Shown: positions 26,559 through 37,151, counted from the first letter of the stretch. The stretch is DNA of 64,000 nucleotides from Shewanella glacialimarina (GCF_020511155.1 NZ_CP041216.1:682001-746000), one strand, 5' to 3'. Numbers and translations: made by a program. The notes: generated by a model not told the origin, from the sequence alone.

Positions 26559-26595
26559 TAATGGCTAATTTTTAACGTAATTGGGACAAACCTTT

Positions 26596-26916
26596 ATGAA
26601 AAATTGTGTAGCAGATGGTAATACCATCGAATTTATCGCCACGGCCTTAGTTGCCAGTGGTGGACCAGTGTTATTAGGTAAAGTGGTTGCCGTGTCACTT
26701 GGCAATGTTGCTATTGATGAAGTGGGTGTGGGTGCAACTGCAGGTGTGTTCGAGTTACCAAAAGTGACCGCTGATGACATTGGCCAAGGTGCGCAGGTGT
26801 ATATCAAGGCTGATGGCATGATCACTAGTGTTGCATCTGGTAATACCTTAGCCGGTAAAGCGTGGGCTGCGGCAGGTAACCCAAGCGATACAGTTTGGGT
26901 AAAAATTAATGCTTAG
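26596..26916 (+). CDS. Capsid decoration/cement protein, DUF2190-like
   Basis: A 106-aa protein rich in Val, Ala and Gly with beta pattern (ALVASGGPVLLGKVVAVSL, ITSVASGNTLAGKAWAAA). This fits DUF2190-type decoration proteins, which follow the capsid gene. GGGA is about ten bases before ATG 26596. Confidence 0.75.
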   Translation: MKNCVADGNTIEFIATALVASGGPVLLGKVVAVSLGNVAIDEVGVGATAGVFELPKVTADDIGQGAQVYIKADGMITSVASGNTLAGKAWAAAGNPSDTVWVKINA

Positions 26917-27214
26917 CGTTAACGAACGCATAGCAAGCAAGCTTGCCCGTGCGTTCACTAAACTGGCACAACCGTGCCAGTTTATCCCTAGCGCTGGCCA
27001 AGCTGCTTATAGTCGTAGTGTAAATCTGCCGCCAACCGAAAAAGACCGCAGTAACGAATACGTGCTAGAGCCAGTGAACATAGCCGAGTTTCTACTCAGT
27101 GAAGGCAAGGTGCAATGTGATGATCTGTTTGAGCTGAACGGTAATCAATATCGACTCACTCAACACAATGGCTCAGACAATATCAGCGTTAGCTTTGTGT
27201 ATGTGAGTTATTAG
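26909..27214 (+). CDS. Head-tail connector protein, FII-like
   Basis: A 101-aa protein in the position of lambda FII. The first part is helical, followed by a small beta domain. Overlaps the decoration gene by 8 bases. Family call by position and size. Confidence 0.6.
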   Translation: MLSVNERIASKLARAFTKLAQPCQFIPSAGQAAYSRSVNLPPTEKDRSNEYVLEPVNIAEFLLSEGKVQCDDLFELNGNQYRLTQHNGSDNISVSFVYVSY

Positions 27215-27225
27215 GAATAACAGCA

Positions 27226-27777
27226 ATGGCATTAGTGACAACAGGGTTTGATGCGGTAACGGCTGAACTAAAACGCATGCGTGCAGCTCAAGCCCCAACT
27301 ATTGCTAAAGCCATTGATGATGCTGCTAAGTTTGGTAGCCAGCTTGCTGTAGATGAAATATTCAATAAGTACGGCTTTAAGTCTAAGTCGTATGTTGATC
27401 AACATTTCAGTGTCAGCATTAATCCTAAAACCCTAACCGCATCGATAAGCGCAAGAATGCGCGCCAGTACATTAACCCGCTTTTCTAGCCCTCGCTATAA
27501 AGTGGGCAGGCGTTCTGCAAGGGTGGCAGCGGGGTTTAGCGTTAACGTTATTCGCCATCAGCCTGTGTGGTTTAGTGGTGCGTTTACGGTTATTGGCCGC
27601 AATGGCAATCAATTAATGTTCAGCCGTAAAACGGGTGATAACGCCTGGCGTGACCTTAAAGGACAAAAAGCGTTATACGGCCCTTCAGTGGCAGGCAGTT
27701 TTGGCTTTATGCGTGAGGCGTTAGAGCCTCCGATTATTGCCCATCTGCGTAAAAAATATGGCCAATACGCTAAGTAG
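27226..27777 (+). CDS. Minor tail protein Z-like (tail completion)
   Basis: A 183-aa protein; lambda gpZ is about the same length. Visible features: a helical N-terminus with ATVAKAIDDAAKFGSQ-like segment, RASTLTRFSSPRYKVG, and a GSFGFMREALEPPI end, which fit the Z family. Needed to finish tail joining. Confidence 0.75.
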   Translation: MALVTTGFDAVTAELKRMRAAQAPTIAKAIDDAAKFGSQLAVDEIFNKYGFKSKSYVDQHFSVSINPKTLTASISARMRASTLTRFSSPRYKVGRRSARVAAGFSVNVIRHQPVWFSGAFTVIGRNGNQLMFSRKTGDNAWRDLKGQKALYGPSVAGSFGFMREALEPPIIAHLRKKYGQYAK

Positions 27778-27801
27778 TTCAATTCTGTTTTTGAGGTACC
27801 C

Positions 27802-28227
27802 ATGATTCAAAACATTTTAAACCGCTTACAGCTGGTTGGCGGTGCAGAGGTGCGCGAAGGCTTTTATGCGCAAGGGATAGCTAAAGAGCAAAAGTTTATT
27901 TTTTTGCAACCCTACACCGAATTGTTCAGCGCCAAAAACGGCATAGATAAATACCGTGACGACCTGACATTGCAAGTGATAGCGGGTATCAATGTCACCA
28001 AAACCACTAGCCCCACCACCGATTTAATTAACCTGGTGCGAGACATTCGCAGCGCCTTTTTTAAAGATGAACGCAATTTGGAAAAACCATCATGGTTGCC
28101 AATGTGCATCAGCTTTAAAGAGGCCGAACCCTGTAAATACATTATGCCCGAAAGCCATGAAAAACATGCGCTAGCGGTCATTACCTTAACCCTAGTTCAT
28201 ACCGTTCAATTTGGAGAAAGATTATGA
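27802..28227 (+). CDS. Tail terminator protein, U-like
   Basis: A 141-aa protein in the position of lambda U, with a pattern of beta strands (DDLTLQVIAGINV, HALAVITLTLVHTV). It should end tail-tube growth. Overlaps the tube gene by 4 bases. Confidence 0.65.
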   Translation: MIQNILNRLQLVGGAEVREGFYAQGIAKEQKFIFLQPYTELFSAKNGIDKYRDDLTLQVIAGINVTKTTSPTTDLINLVRDIRSAFFKDERNLEKPSWLPMCISFKEAEPCKYIMPESHEKHALAVITLTLVHTVQFGERL

Positions 28228-28943
28228 GCGAAACCGTAACCGAAAGTTACATCGGCTCAGGCATTGTGTATGTCAATGGCCGCGATGTGGGCAACGCCAG
28301 TGGCGTTAAAATCGACATCGAGCAAGAAAGTAAAGCCCAACCTAACTACCGTGGTGGTGGCGGTAACGCTGCTGAAATTACCAAGGTGAAATCGGTTAAA
28401 TTGTCGATGACATTAAATGATTTTAGCAACGCCAATTTAGCGTTAGCCCTACGCGGTAAAGTGGAGGTATTAACCTCTGCGTCAGTCACTGATGAAGCTA
28501 TTACTGCTGTGTTAGATGGCCTAGCCGACACCACTAAAATGATTGATACCACTGTTGCCCCAGTTGTTACCCATGACACTGGCACTCCCACTTATGATGT
28601 TGATGTTGACTACGTGGTCAGTGCTGGCGGTATTCGTGCATTAAGCACAGGTTCAATTACCGCAGGCCAAGCTTTAAAAGTCACATACACAAGTAAAGCC
28701 GGTAATGCCCTGCAAGCACTGGTTGAATCTGGCGAAGAAGTCAAAGTGGTCATTGACGGTGTTAACGATGCCACTGGTAAGGCGAACGTGCTTAAGTTTT
28801 ATCGCTGGAAGCCAAGCCCAACATCAGGTTTAGACTTAATTGGTGATGACTTTGGTTCGTTCGACATTGAAGGCGGCGTACTGGCCGATAGCAGCATTGT
28901 TGCTACTGGTAAGTCTAAGTTCTTTGTGCGTAGCGCCGCGTAA
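28224..28943 (+). CDS. Major tail tube protein
   Basis: A 239-aa protein with the tube-protein start (GSGIVYVNGRDVGNASGVKI) and a Gly-rich loop, then strand patterns and a C-terminal GSFDIEGGVLADSSI. It follows the tail terminator and is followed by a strong hairpin. Confidence 0.8.
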   Translation: MSETVTESYIGSGIVYVNGRDVGNASGVKIDIEQESKAQPNYRGGGGNAAEITKVKSVKLSMTLNDFSNANLALALRGKVEVLTSASVTDEAITAVLDGLADTTKMIDTTVAPVVTHDTGTPTYDVDVDYVVSAGGIRALSTGSITAGQALKVTYTSKAGNALQALVESGEEVKVVIDGVNDATGKANVLKFYRWKPSPTSGLDLIGDDFGSFDIEGGVLADSSIVATGKSKFFVRSAA

Positions 28944-28962
28944 ACCGTATCAACATTTAAAC

Positions 28963-28991
28963 AAGCCCACAGTTAACCGCTGTGGGTTTTT
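28963..28991 (+). terminator. Rho-independent terminator after tube gene
   Basis: AAGCCCACAG and CTGTGGGTTT pair with a short loop, followed by TTTCTTTTG. It separates high-level tube expression from the tape measure gene. Confidence 0.65.
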
Positions 28992-29022
28992 CTTTTGTTT
29001 TCTATTGCTAATTTGGTGATGT

Positions 29023-32000
29023 ATGAGCTTTAAAGACCAAGTCATTAACCTGATCATTCAGGGCAAAGATTTATTTTCAAGTGAAGCTAAAAAGTCTGAA
29101 AAGGCTTTAGCTGAATTAGCATCAGAAAGCGAAATACTTAATGCCCGTTTAAAAGAGTTAGAAGATTTACAGGCCGCGGCTAATTCTATTGATGGCTTAA
29201 CGTCTTCGATTATTAAAGGCGAAAAAGCCTATAAAGATAATTCAGTCGCGCTTGATAAGTTGGTTGTTCAACAAAAAGTGGCTGCAAAAGAGTTAAAGCA
29301 ATTTGAAGCGGCGCAAAAGGCGGCAGAAGGTTCAACTAATCAACTTGAGCAAGAATACAACCAGGCACAAGCGGCATTAGTTAAATATGAAACCGAGTTA
29401 CAGCAAGCCCGGGTTGAAGTTGAAAAACTCAGCAGCGAACAGCAACAAAGTGCCACTGCCAGCAAAGAGCAAGCCGCAGCATTAACCAAAGCCAAAACCG
29501 ATTTACAACAATTAACGACTGAACAAACCAGTGCAAAAAATGCCGCCACTGAGCTGGCAACCGCATTAGATACACAGCGCCGCGAACTGCTTGAGGTGAG
29601 CACCGCAACAGATGAAGCCAGCCGAAATAAAGCCGAATATACCTTACAAGTAAAAACCGCTAGAACTGAGCTAAACCAGCTTGAACGTAGCCTTAATAAA
29701 AACAAATCAGAATTAGATCAAAACACCGCCAGCATAAACAAAGCTGGCATAAGCATGGATAAACTGGCCGATGCCAGTGCTGATTTAAAGCAGCAGCAAA
29801 TAGCCGGTGAAGCAGCGTTAAAAGGGGTTAACACTAAGCTTGAACGCCACAATAAGTTATTAAACGAGTCACAAAAGCAAGCGGGTGACTTTGGTGGCAG
29901 CGTTAAAAGTGCGACTGCTTCGCTGGTTGCAATGGCGGGTGCTTATATTGGCGTTGATAGGCTTTGGGAAAGTTTAAAGTCAATACTGACTGCAGGGGAT
30001 GAAGCCAAAGCCTTTGGGGTGCAAATGAGCGCCATGATGGGCAGTATTGCCGGTGGTGAGCAGGCCACTGCTTGGATAAAAGACTTTGCTAATAATACCG
30101 CTACCCGTTTAGATACCGCTAAAAAAGCCTTTGCCTCATTAAAAACCTTTGGCATTGATCCCATGAATGGATCACTGCAGTCAATGGTGGATTACAACGC
30201 GCGCTTAGGTGGTAGCCAAGAAAAATTAGAGGGAATTATTTTAGCGGTTGGCCAAGCGTGGGCTAAACAGAAATTACAAGGCGAGGAAATATTACAGTTA
30301 GTTGAGCGCGGTGTGCCCGTGTGGGATTTGCTTGAAAAAGTCACCGGTAAAAACGTGACTCAGTTGCAAAAAATGAGCGCGGCAGGTGAGTTGGGCCGCG
30401 ATGTTATCAAGCAGCTGTTTGACGAAATGGGCAAGCAGGCTAATGGCCAAGCGTCTAAAAGCTTAGAGTTATTAGGCGGTCAGATTAATTTAATCTCTAA
30501 TAAGTGGACTGAGTTTAAAGAGATTATTGCCGACTCTGGCGCGTACCAGGTGGCGGTTGATTTACTTAAAGACATTAACGCCACATTTAACGAGTTAAAC
30601 CAAAGCGGCAAAATCAAGCAGGCTGCACAGGATATTAGCGACTTTTTTACTACCATTCTTAAGGATGGCGGTGAAAGTATCAAAACCACCCTTGCCAATA
30701 TCACTGCATTTACAACCTCGTTAAACGTTATTGCAGGCAGCATTCGCCTAGTATTTAACGTGCTTACAGGGATTATTGCTACGTTTGGTGCTGCGGTTGC
30801 TGGTGCGTTTGCCATGTTTCCACTTGGCATGGCAAAAGCATTAAGCGTATTTGGTAGCAATGCGCTATCCAATGCGTTTCAAAAGCAAGCCGATTTGCTG
30901 CTGACAATATCTAAGGCATATGTTGATCAAGTTAAGCAAGATGCTACTGATGCTGCAGCGGCTTTGGGGCAGCTTGGCATTGATGTTCAGAGTGATTCTA
31001 ATGAAACGACAAAAACACAGGTCGAGAACGCTGAAAAAGTTAAAGCAGCAATGCAATCGCAAGCTGAGGCGCGTTTAAACGCTTACCAAAAGGATGTTGC
31101 AACCAGCGAGAAGTTATCAAACTTAGCGCAAAAAGAAGTTGATGATTGGAAGGCTCGACAAAAGGCAGCAGAAGAACATTACACGAAATTAAAAAGTAGC
31201 GGTACAGCTACGTTAGAAGAAATCGAAGCCGCTGAAACAAGGTATGGCAACGCCACCTTAAAAGTGACTGATTTATTGGTTGCTCAATCTTCTGCCCAAC
31301 GTGATTTAACCGATTCGCAATTAAAGCTAAATGACGCGACTGTCGTTTTTCTATCTGCTCAAAGCGAACTGGCTGACAGAGAGCTAAGCAAAGTTCGCGA
31401 TGCTTACATTGATGGAAAAGCATCAATTGAGGATTATGAGAAAGCCCAAGTTAAAGCGAAAACTGCGACAGAGTCATTAGCTAAAGCCCAAGGTGAATTG
31501 GTTAACTCAACTGATGCGCAAACAAAGGCTGTTAATGCTTATGAAGCTGCGATGGAGCAGGCCAATGTCACAACATTAAAGTCACTACAGGAGTTAGCGA
31601 CTAAAGCAAAAAAGGCTTATGAGCAGACCAATGAAGCCATTAAAAATGGCGTAGGCTCAACTTATGATGCCCAACAAGCATTTTTAAAATACGCTGAGGC
31701 AGCCATTAAAGCTGCTGCAGCTGGTGACCAACAAGTTGATGCCAGTATTCGTCAGCAAGCCGCAAATTTAGGGCTAGTTGATAATATTGACCAGCTTATT
31801 GGTCAGTACCAACGTTTAAAGGAGGTGCAAGGTAACGTCGGCAATGATGCTGAAGAAAATGAAGTGAGAGTGGCTAATGCTAACAAAGGCATTGGTACCA
31901 CCATGGAAAACACCATGGGGGTTGTGGTTAAAAGTGCCGAGCAAGCAGGGACTTCATTGGCCGGTGTTGCTGAGTTTTTTACTGACTTTTTACGAGGTGT

Positions 32001-32901
32001 TACCGCCGAAGTAGCCGAGCTAAGTAAAGGTGCTGTTGCTTACTTTAAGTCGATTCTTTACGGTCAAACCCTGTTAATTGACTCAAGTAGTGAGTTAGAT
32101 AAAACCATTGAAACTTACCGAAGCTTAACGGGTGAGATTAATGAGCTACAAAACCAGCTAGCCATTGCTATCGACTTCACTGGCATTAGCACTTTTGCCC
32201 GTAAAGCTGAAATAGCCGGTAAGCAAGCGCAAGCGGCCTATTATGGCCAGCGCATCGAACTGCTTAAAATGGTTGATGCACTTAATGCGGCCGAAGGCGG
32301 CAATATTGGCTTAATTAGAAGCGCAGAACGTGCGGCTAACTCAATGAACTTGATGAATGATCAAGACTTGGGTGCGCTGAAATCGGCCATTGATTCCGCT
32401 AAATCTAGCATGGATTCACTGCGTGATAGTGCTCAGTCAACTCTTGATACCTTGCAAGATGAGTTAGACGGTTACCTTGGCCGCCAAGACGAAATTGAAA
32501 AACGTCGTTATCAGCAAGAGCTAACAGAAATTAAGGCGCAACTTACTAAAGCTGAGCGAACGGGTGATCAAACATTAATTAATCAGCTGCGTGAAGCCGA
32601 AAAAACCTTAGGCAAGGTTTATGCGTTTCGTACCGCTGAAATTAAAGCTCAGCAAGAATCTGATAAACAACGCGCTATTACTGATACGCAAAACCTTAAA
32701 CAACAAACCACACCCCAAAAAACGATACACACCCCAGCTCCCCAAACATCACCTAGCCAAACCACTGTTGCCGCAAGTAGCAGTGACAAGGTTGTGCTGC
32801 AGCTGCAAGTGGGTAACCGCACCTTTGATGCGCAAACTAAGCGCAGCATTGTGAATGAGTTGGTGGCTGAGATTAAGCGTTTGCAGTCGGTTGGCGGTTA
32901 G
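29023..32901 (+). CDS. Tape measure protein
   Basis: A 1292-aa protein, mostly coiled coil, predicting a tail of about 190 nm if about 0.15 nm per residue holds. The tape-measure N-terminal domain lies near residues 305-480 (FGVQMSAMMGSIAGGEQ to VERGVPVWDLLEKVTG). A hydrophobic segment near 570-620 (LTGIIATFGAAVAGAFAMFP) is typical. Gln/Ala-rich coil occupies residues 60-250. No tail-assembly chaperone genes lie before it. Confidence 0.92.
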   Translation: MSFKDQVINLIIQGKDLFSSEAKKSEKALAELASESEILNARLKELEDLQAAANSIDGLTSSIIKGEKAYKDNSVALDKLVVQQKVAAKELKQFEAAQKAAEGSTNQLEQEYNQAQAALVKYETELQQARVEVEKLSSEQQQSATASKEQAAALTKAKTDLQQLTTEQTSAKNAATELATALDTQRRELLEVSTATDEASRNKAEYTLQVKTARTELNQLERSLNKNKSELDQNTASINKAGISMDKLADASADLKQQQIAGEAALKGVNTKLERHNKLLNESQKQAGDFGGSVKSATASLVAMAGAYIGVDRLWESLKSILTAGDEAKAFGVQMSAMMGSIAGGEQATAWIKDFANNTATRLDTAKKAFASLKTFGIDPMNGSLQSMVDYNARLGGSQEKLEGIILAVGQAWAKQKLQGEEILQLVERGVPVWDLLEKVTGKNVTQLQKMSAAGELGRDVIKQLFDEMGKQANGQASKSLELLGGQINLISNKWTEFKEIIADSGAYQVAVDLLKDINATFNELNQSGKIKQAAQDISDFFTTILKDGGESIKTTLANITAFTTSLNVIAGSIRLVFNVLTGIIATFGAAVAGAFAMFPLGMAKALSVFGSNALSNAFQKQADLLLTISKAYVDQVKQDATDAAAALGQLGIDVQSDSNETTKTQVENAEKVKAAMQSQAEARLNAYQKDVATSEKLSNLAQKEVDDWKARQKAAEEHYTKLKSSGTATLEEIEAAETRYGNATLKVTDLLVAQSSAQRDLTDSQLKLNDATVVFLSAQSELADRELSKVRDAYIDGKASIEDYEKAQVKAKTATESLAKAQGELVNSTDAQTKAVNAYEAAMEQANVTTLKSLQELATKAKKAYEQTNEAIKNGVGSTYDAQQAFLKYAEAAIKAAAAGDQQVDASIRQQAANLGLVDNIDQLIGQYQRLKEVQGNVGNDAEENEVRVANANKGIGTTMENTMGVVVKSAEQAGTSLAGVAEFFTDFLRGVTAEVAELSKGAVAYFKSILYGQTLLIDSSSELDKTIETYRSLTGEINELQNQLAIAIDFTGISTFARKAEIAGKQAQAAYYGQRIELLKMVDALNAAEGGNIGLIRSAERAANSMNLMNDQDLGALKSAIDSAKSSMDSLRDSAQSTLDTLQDELDGYLGRQDEIEKRRYQQELTEIKAQLTKAERTGDQTLINQLREAEKTLGKVYAFRTAEIKAQQESDKQRAITDTQNLKQQTTPQKTIHTPAPQTSPSQTTVAASSSDKVVLQLQVGNRTFDAQTKRSIVNELVAEIKRLQSVGG

Positions 32902-32937
32902 CCGCTAGGTTGCTGTATCACTTCAAAAAGAGGTCCT

Positions 32938-33315
32938 ATGTTTAGCACCATTATTGACAGTATTGATTTGGAAGAGCCATTGCATTGGCTTAACCGCAAT
33001 AACACCCAACGCGTGGCGGCAAATATGAAACGGGCACTTAACGGTGCGCCGCATATTCAGCAAACCGTTATACCTGCAGGTATTGCATTAGAGCTGGGTA
33101 CCAAAAGTGGCTGGATGCATCGCCTAGATTTTAATGCGCTGCAAGCCCACGCTGCATCAACACTCACGGCTTTTACTATTAATCACGATGGCAACGTTAT
33201 TTATGTGGTGTGGGATAACACCCAAGCTAACGTGATCACCGGTGATGATTTGGACGATGAGTTTGGCGAATACCCGTTACTCACCAATGTGGTTTTACGA
33301 TTTTTAACGCTTTAG
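32938..33315 (+). CDS. Tail tip/baseplate protein, 125 aa
   Basis: No family named. It sits directly after the tape measure gene, where distal tail genes lie, and reads HWLNRNNTQRVAANM then a beta-rich middle. ATG behind AGAGGTCC. Confidence 0.6.
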   Translation: MFSTIIDSIDLEEPLHWLNRNNTQRVAANMKRALNGAPHIQQTVIPAGIALELGTKSGWMHRLDFNALQAHAASTLTAFTINHDGNVIYVVWDNTQANVITGDDLDDEFGEYPLLTNVVLRFLTL

Positions 33316-33336
33316 CATGATTAACACAGGTGGCAC

Positions 33337-35850
33337 ATGACCATTACCCGAGCAGATTTAAAAATATTCAAGCCTGAGTCACTGGGTTCTAGTGATGACG
33401 CGGGCGGCCAGCGTACTAAATTAGTGGTGAAGTCTGGTGAGCTTAATGAGCTATTTAGAGCGATTTCAGATATCGACCATTCGCAATCTGCGGTTGATAT
33501 TGTCAAATGTTACCCCGCGCTGGATACCACAGGCACTGAGCTGTTGCTTAATGGTCATGTTTTTTTCAGTCAAAAACCAACAGACCCTTTGGTGAGCATG
33601 TTGTTAGCTGAGTCAAATGAGTTTGAAGATGCTGACCGCATGACAGACATGGTAGAGATTTTAGAGTCATCCGTTAAAGCTGGACAGCTGGTACGCAATC
33701 GCTTAATTGGTTTGTTGGCGGGGCAAGACTCGTTTCCTCGCTCGTATTTGCAGTCTATTTATCAGTTTAACGGTAGAGACTACTATGAAACGGTTCGGTT
33801 AAGCCAAGGCCAAGTGATTGTTATTTCTGTTGAGTATGAGGGTAATGAAAATGCGCTGTATCCACGCTTTGAACATTTTTGTGAAGTTCAAGAAACCGTA
33901 ACGGGTGGCCAAGGTGGGCAAGTGTATTTTAAGCCGGCTATTCCGTTTAATACGCCAAACTTTGACGTCACTATCAATGGTGAATCTGGTTGTACTAAAT
34001 TGCGTTATGTTAGTGCGAACGATGGCATTAAATACCATGGCGTGAGTGAGCTGACCGCTGCTGCAACGAGTGAAATACTTGATGTTGGCGCAACGGTAAC
34101 AGAGATGTTACCCAAGGTGCGTACCATTTCATTAAGCGCAGGTAATGCATTAGCGGGAGTGTCGGATTCGCAAGGCGGTAGTGTTACTGTTGATAATGCT
34201 GGGGTGTATGCTCCAGCCCGCAAAACCTTAGTTTTACCCAGTGTGAAAAATCAAAACACCTATATTTTTGAGATACCTGATTTGGTTAATTCCCCTTGGT
34301 TTGCTGAAAACAACAAACAGGCGGTGAGTTACAGCGGCGCGTTTGGTCAGTATGCCAACATCTTCATTACTGGTACCACGGTTACTGTTATTTTTACGGG
34401 CATCAACATGACGGGAAATAACAGCATTGCGGTGTCGTATTATCAAGCCAGTAAGTACCAGATTTATGCCAGCAGCAATACGTTTCCTGTTAATAGCATT
34501 TTGACGAAGGATTTTTTTGCGGGTGAAGTGGATTTTATTAATTCGAGCTACAGCAACAGTAGTGTGAGCTTAGGTAATTTTAGTGCCGATGACATTAGTG
34601 CAATCCCTATCATTGAATTAAATCAGACCGTAATTGGTTGGATTAATGCCCGTACTGGTGTGGTGACGAAGGATGTGGATTTTCGGGGTGATTTCACCTT
34701 AACCTATGGCTGTTTGTTAGCTAAAACTGAACCCGCTAGCGGTGGCGATGTGCCACCTGGTGATTTAAGTGTGACGTTTGTTCTTACCAGTCCTGAGCCT
34801 GTACTGGATAGCTTTTATGTCACTGTTTCGACCACTTCTGAAACCTTGCTGAGTGCTAGCGCCGATTCCAACGGCATTATTACCGGCACGGGAGTGACTG
34901 GCAGCATTGTTAATGGCGCGGTATCGCTTGAGTTTTCGCAACGAGTGATATTAAGCACCCTACGTTATGACGTAACCGAAACGGTGACACTTTCACCCCC
35001 TCCTGAGCTTTATGGCCTAAACCCACTGCGGATTAAAAACGGTGGCGTAGTGGCGTGTTTTACAGCCTGGACCAACATCAATGTGCAACATAGCCAAACC
35101 CAAGTAATCGTTAGCCCTGCGGTTGACCAAACTTTATCTGTACGAGTAAATGCGCGATTTGTCGATATTACTGACGCCAATGGGGCCAGTTTATGGACAC
35201 TAAATAACACGCATTACAGCGTGGTTAAAGAAACGGGTGTTGTGACACTGCACAGTAATTTTAGTGGTTTTGAAGCGCCATTTTTACTGACAGATAGCAT
35301 CGGTGAATTAGCTTTGGTTGTAGAGGTGCAGCCCAATACTTTGGTATTAGCCGCGCCATTAAGTCAGTCGTATCCCATTGGTTCTGTAGTGTCTAGCGTT
35401 CAAGATTTAGGTGATTTACAAGCGCGAGTCGGTGCGGTTCGTGACATGACTGCATGGTCGAATAATTGGGACCAAGATGGCACCAATACCACAGCTAGCT
35501 TGAACGTGGTTGATTACCCGATTGAGGTGCGTAACGACACCGCGATTAACGAAGATTGGGTGTTGATTATGACTAGCCCAACATCATTTCGCTGTGTGGG
35601 TAAACGTTTAGGTCAAATTGCCACTGGCGATATCGTCAATGATTTCGCTCCAATAAACCCACTTACACTTGCCCCTTATTTTATTATTCGCCAGGGCGCA
35701 TTTGGTGGCGGCTGGCAAGCTGGTGAGGCTATTCGTTTTAGAAGCTACGCCAGTTCAAAACCCGCCATGTTGTTGCGAACGGTACAAAGTGGTCATACAC
35801 AAATTACAGAAGACCGTGCGGTGTTGTCATTCCGTGGTAATGAATCGTAA
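33337..35850 (+). CDS. Large tail tip protein, 837 aa
   Basis: Beta-rich, Ser/Thr/Val/Asn-rich composition as in tail-tip or baseplate proteins. Residues 1-40 are hydrophilic and conserved-looking (ADLKIFKPESLGSSDDAGGQ); the end shows an APYFIIRQGAFGGGWQAGE motif, and a similar SYWIIRQGHVGS lies at the end of the next gene. I cannot name a family with certainty. Confidence 0.7.
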   Translation: MTITRADLKIFKPESLGSSDDAGGQRTKLVVKSGELNELFRAISDIDHSQSAVDIVKCYPALDTTGTELLLNGHVFFSQKPTDPLVSMLLAESNEFEDADRMTDMVEILESSVKAGQLVRNRLIGLLAGQDSFPRSYLQSIYQFNGRDYYETVRLSQGQVIVISVEYEGNENALYPRFEHFCEVQETVTGGQGGQVYFKPAIPFNTPNFDVTINGESGCTKLRYVSANDGIKYHGVSELTAAATSEILDVGATVTEMLPKVRTISLSAGNALAGVSDSQGGSVTVDNAGVYAPARKTLVLPSVKNQNTYIFEIPDLVNSPWFAENNKQAVSYSGAFGQYANIFITGTTVTVIFTGINMTGNNSIAVSYYQASKYQIYASSNTFPVNSILTKDFFAGEVDFINSSYSNSSVSLGNFSADDISAIPIIELNQTVIGWINARTGVVTKDVDFRGDFTLTYGCLLAKTEPASGGDVPPGDLSVTFVLTSPEPVLDSFYVTVSTTSETLLSASADSNGIITGTGVTGSIVNGAVSLEFSQRVILSTLRYDVTETVTLSPPPELYGLNPLRIKNGGVVACFTAWTNINVQHSQTQVIVSPAVDQTLSVRVNARFVDITDANGASLWTLNNTHYSVVKETGVVTLHSNFSGFEAPFLLTDSIGELALVVEVQPNTLVLAAPLSQSYPIGSVVSSVQDLGDLQARVGAVRDMTAWSNNWDQDGTNTTASLNVVDYPIEVRNDTAINEDWVLIMTSPTSFRCVGKRLGQIATGDIVNDFAPINPLTLAPYFIIRQGAFGGGWQAGEAIRFRSYASSKPAMLLRTVQSGHTQITEDRAVLSFRGNES

Positions 35851-35887
35851 CGCTCGATATTAATAAATTATAAGAAGGGGTATTAAA

Positions 35888-36859
35888 ATGGGATTACCAG
35901 TAACGGTTTATCGCTGGGATGATGCGGGTGCACCGCAACTTGTTGAAAGACGACCATCTGAACTTATAACGATTTTAAAAAAATGCTTGGTTGAGGGTTA
36001 TGGAACTAAATCACCATTAGGGTGGACTGCACCATTTGAAGATGTTCAGAATAGAAAGATTGTTTTTAGAAACTCACCCACTGACGGTAGTGGTGGTGTA
36101 TTGCGATTTGCGGATTTCAATACGGATGATAGGGTGGGTGGTACGGTAATTTACACTCATGGTAAAATTGCAAATAGTGTAGATGAAGTGCTACCGCTTC
36201 ACGTTTATAATTCCATCTTTGCACAAACTGTAAATAACACACAGTGGGTGATAATCGGTACGTCGAGATCGTTTTATTTAATAGTTAATAACACCTCTAA
36301 ACCTATGGCGTCAGGTACGTCTGGGTCTGGTACTTGGTGGTTTGGTGATTTAGACCCATCGCTACCTTATGACCAATCAACAATGATGGCATTTTATGCA
36401 TCAACAAATAATACAGGTGGTACTGGTTGGAATTTATCACTAGATTATTTGGGTAACGGTTCAGGGCAAGTCGTACTTGGTGACGCCAACAACGACATAT
36501 ATTCAGCGGAGTACCAATTGTATTTACCGATGGATGGTGCAAAACTTTATTCTCAAACGTCAGCTTCTAACTCGCAAGGTGTACCCGTTACAAACCTATT
36601 TCTTGCCCCTGTATTGGTGAAATTAAAAACGCTTAACTCAGGCGCCAAGGACGCTTTTGATACACTCATACGGTTCAGCGAGAGTAGACCTGTGATTCGT
36701 GGCGCTATAGCTGGGCTGTATGAATTTGCACAAGGTGGATATAGTGACCAACCGTGGCCGCAAATTCATACTCAACAGGGTCGTAGTTATTGGATTATCA
36801 GGCAAGGTCACGTTGGTTCATGTAACGTATGTATTGATTTGGACACTTGGTATGAATAG
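35888..36859 (+). CDS. Tail protein, possible receptor-binding component
   Basis: A 323-aa protein beginning MGLPVTVYRWDDAGAPQLVE, a start shared by phage tail proteins of unknown role; Asn/Gly/Ser-rich beta structure follows. There is no separate tail-fibre gene in this region, so this and the next two genes are the candidates for host recognition. AAGAAGGGG precedes the ATG. Confidence 0.6.
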   Translation: MGLPVTVYRWDDAGAPQLVERRPSELITILKKCLVEGYGTKSPLGWTAPFEDVQNRKIVFRNSPTDGSGGVLRFADFNTDDRVGGTVIYTHGKIANSVDEVLPLHVYNSIFAQTVNNTQWVIIGTSRSFYLIVNNTSKPMASGTSGSGTWWFGDLDPSLPYDQSTMMAFYASTNNTGGTGWNLSLDYLGNGSGQVVLGDANNDIYSAEYQLYLPMDGAKLYSQTSASNSQGVPVTNLFLAPVLVKLKTLNSGAKDAFDTLIRFSESRPVIRGAIAGLYEFAQGGYSDQPWPQIHTQQGRSYWIIRQGHVGSCNVCIDLDTWYE

Positions 36860-37151
36860 TTTAATACTCAAACTAACAAAGGGTGCTGACCATTTAAACG
36901 TTGGGTTACTGACCGTTGATATTGATGTTGCAGCGAGTCGTTTGATGATAATTGACCGAACTACTGGCTTGGTTATGAGATACATGGAAGTACCACCGTC
37001 AAAGACTTTTCAAACTGTGTTTAATTACGAGTACGCATTAACTAATAAAATTATTGTCGGCATTATTGATATGAATGGTGTTTATGCGCTTCAAACAATT
37101 GACGCAATTAAACTAGAACCTGCGGTACTCGGTGAGTTAGACATATGGTAA
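36852..37151 (+). CDS. Small tail protein, 99 aa
   Basis: Start at ATG 36852 overlaps the stop of the gene before by 8 bases; a longer frame opens earlier but would be inside the preceding gene. Beta-rich, no family recognised. Overlaps the following gene by 7 bases. Confidence 0.6.
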   Translation: MNSLILKLTKGADHLNVGLLTVDIDVAASRLMIIDRTTGLVMRYMEVPPSKTFQTVFNYEYALTNKIIVGIIDMNGVYALQTIDAIKLEPAVLGELDIW

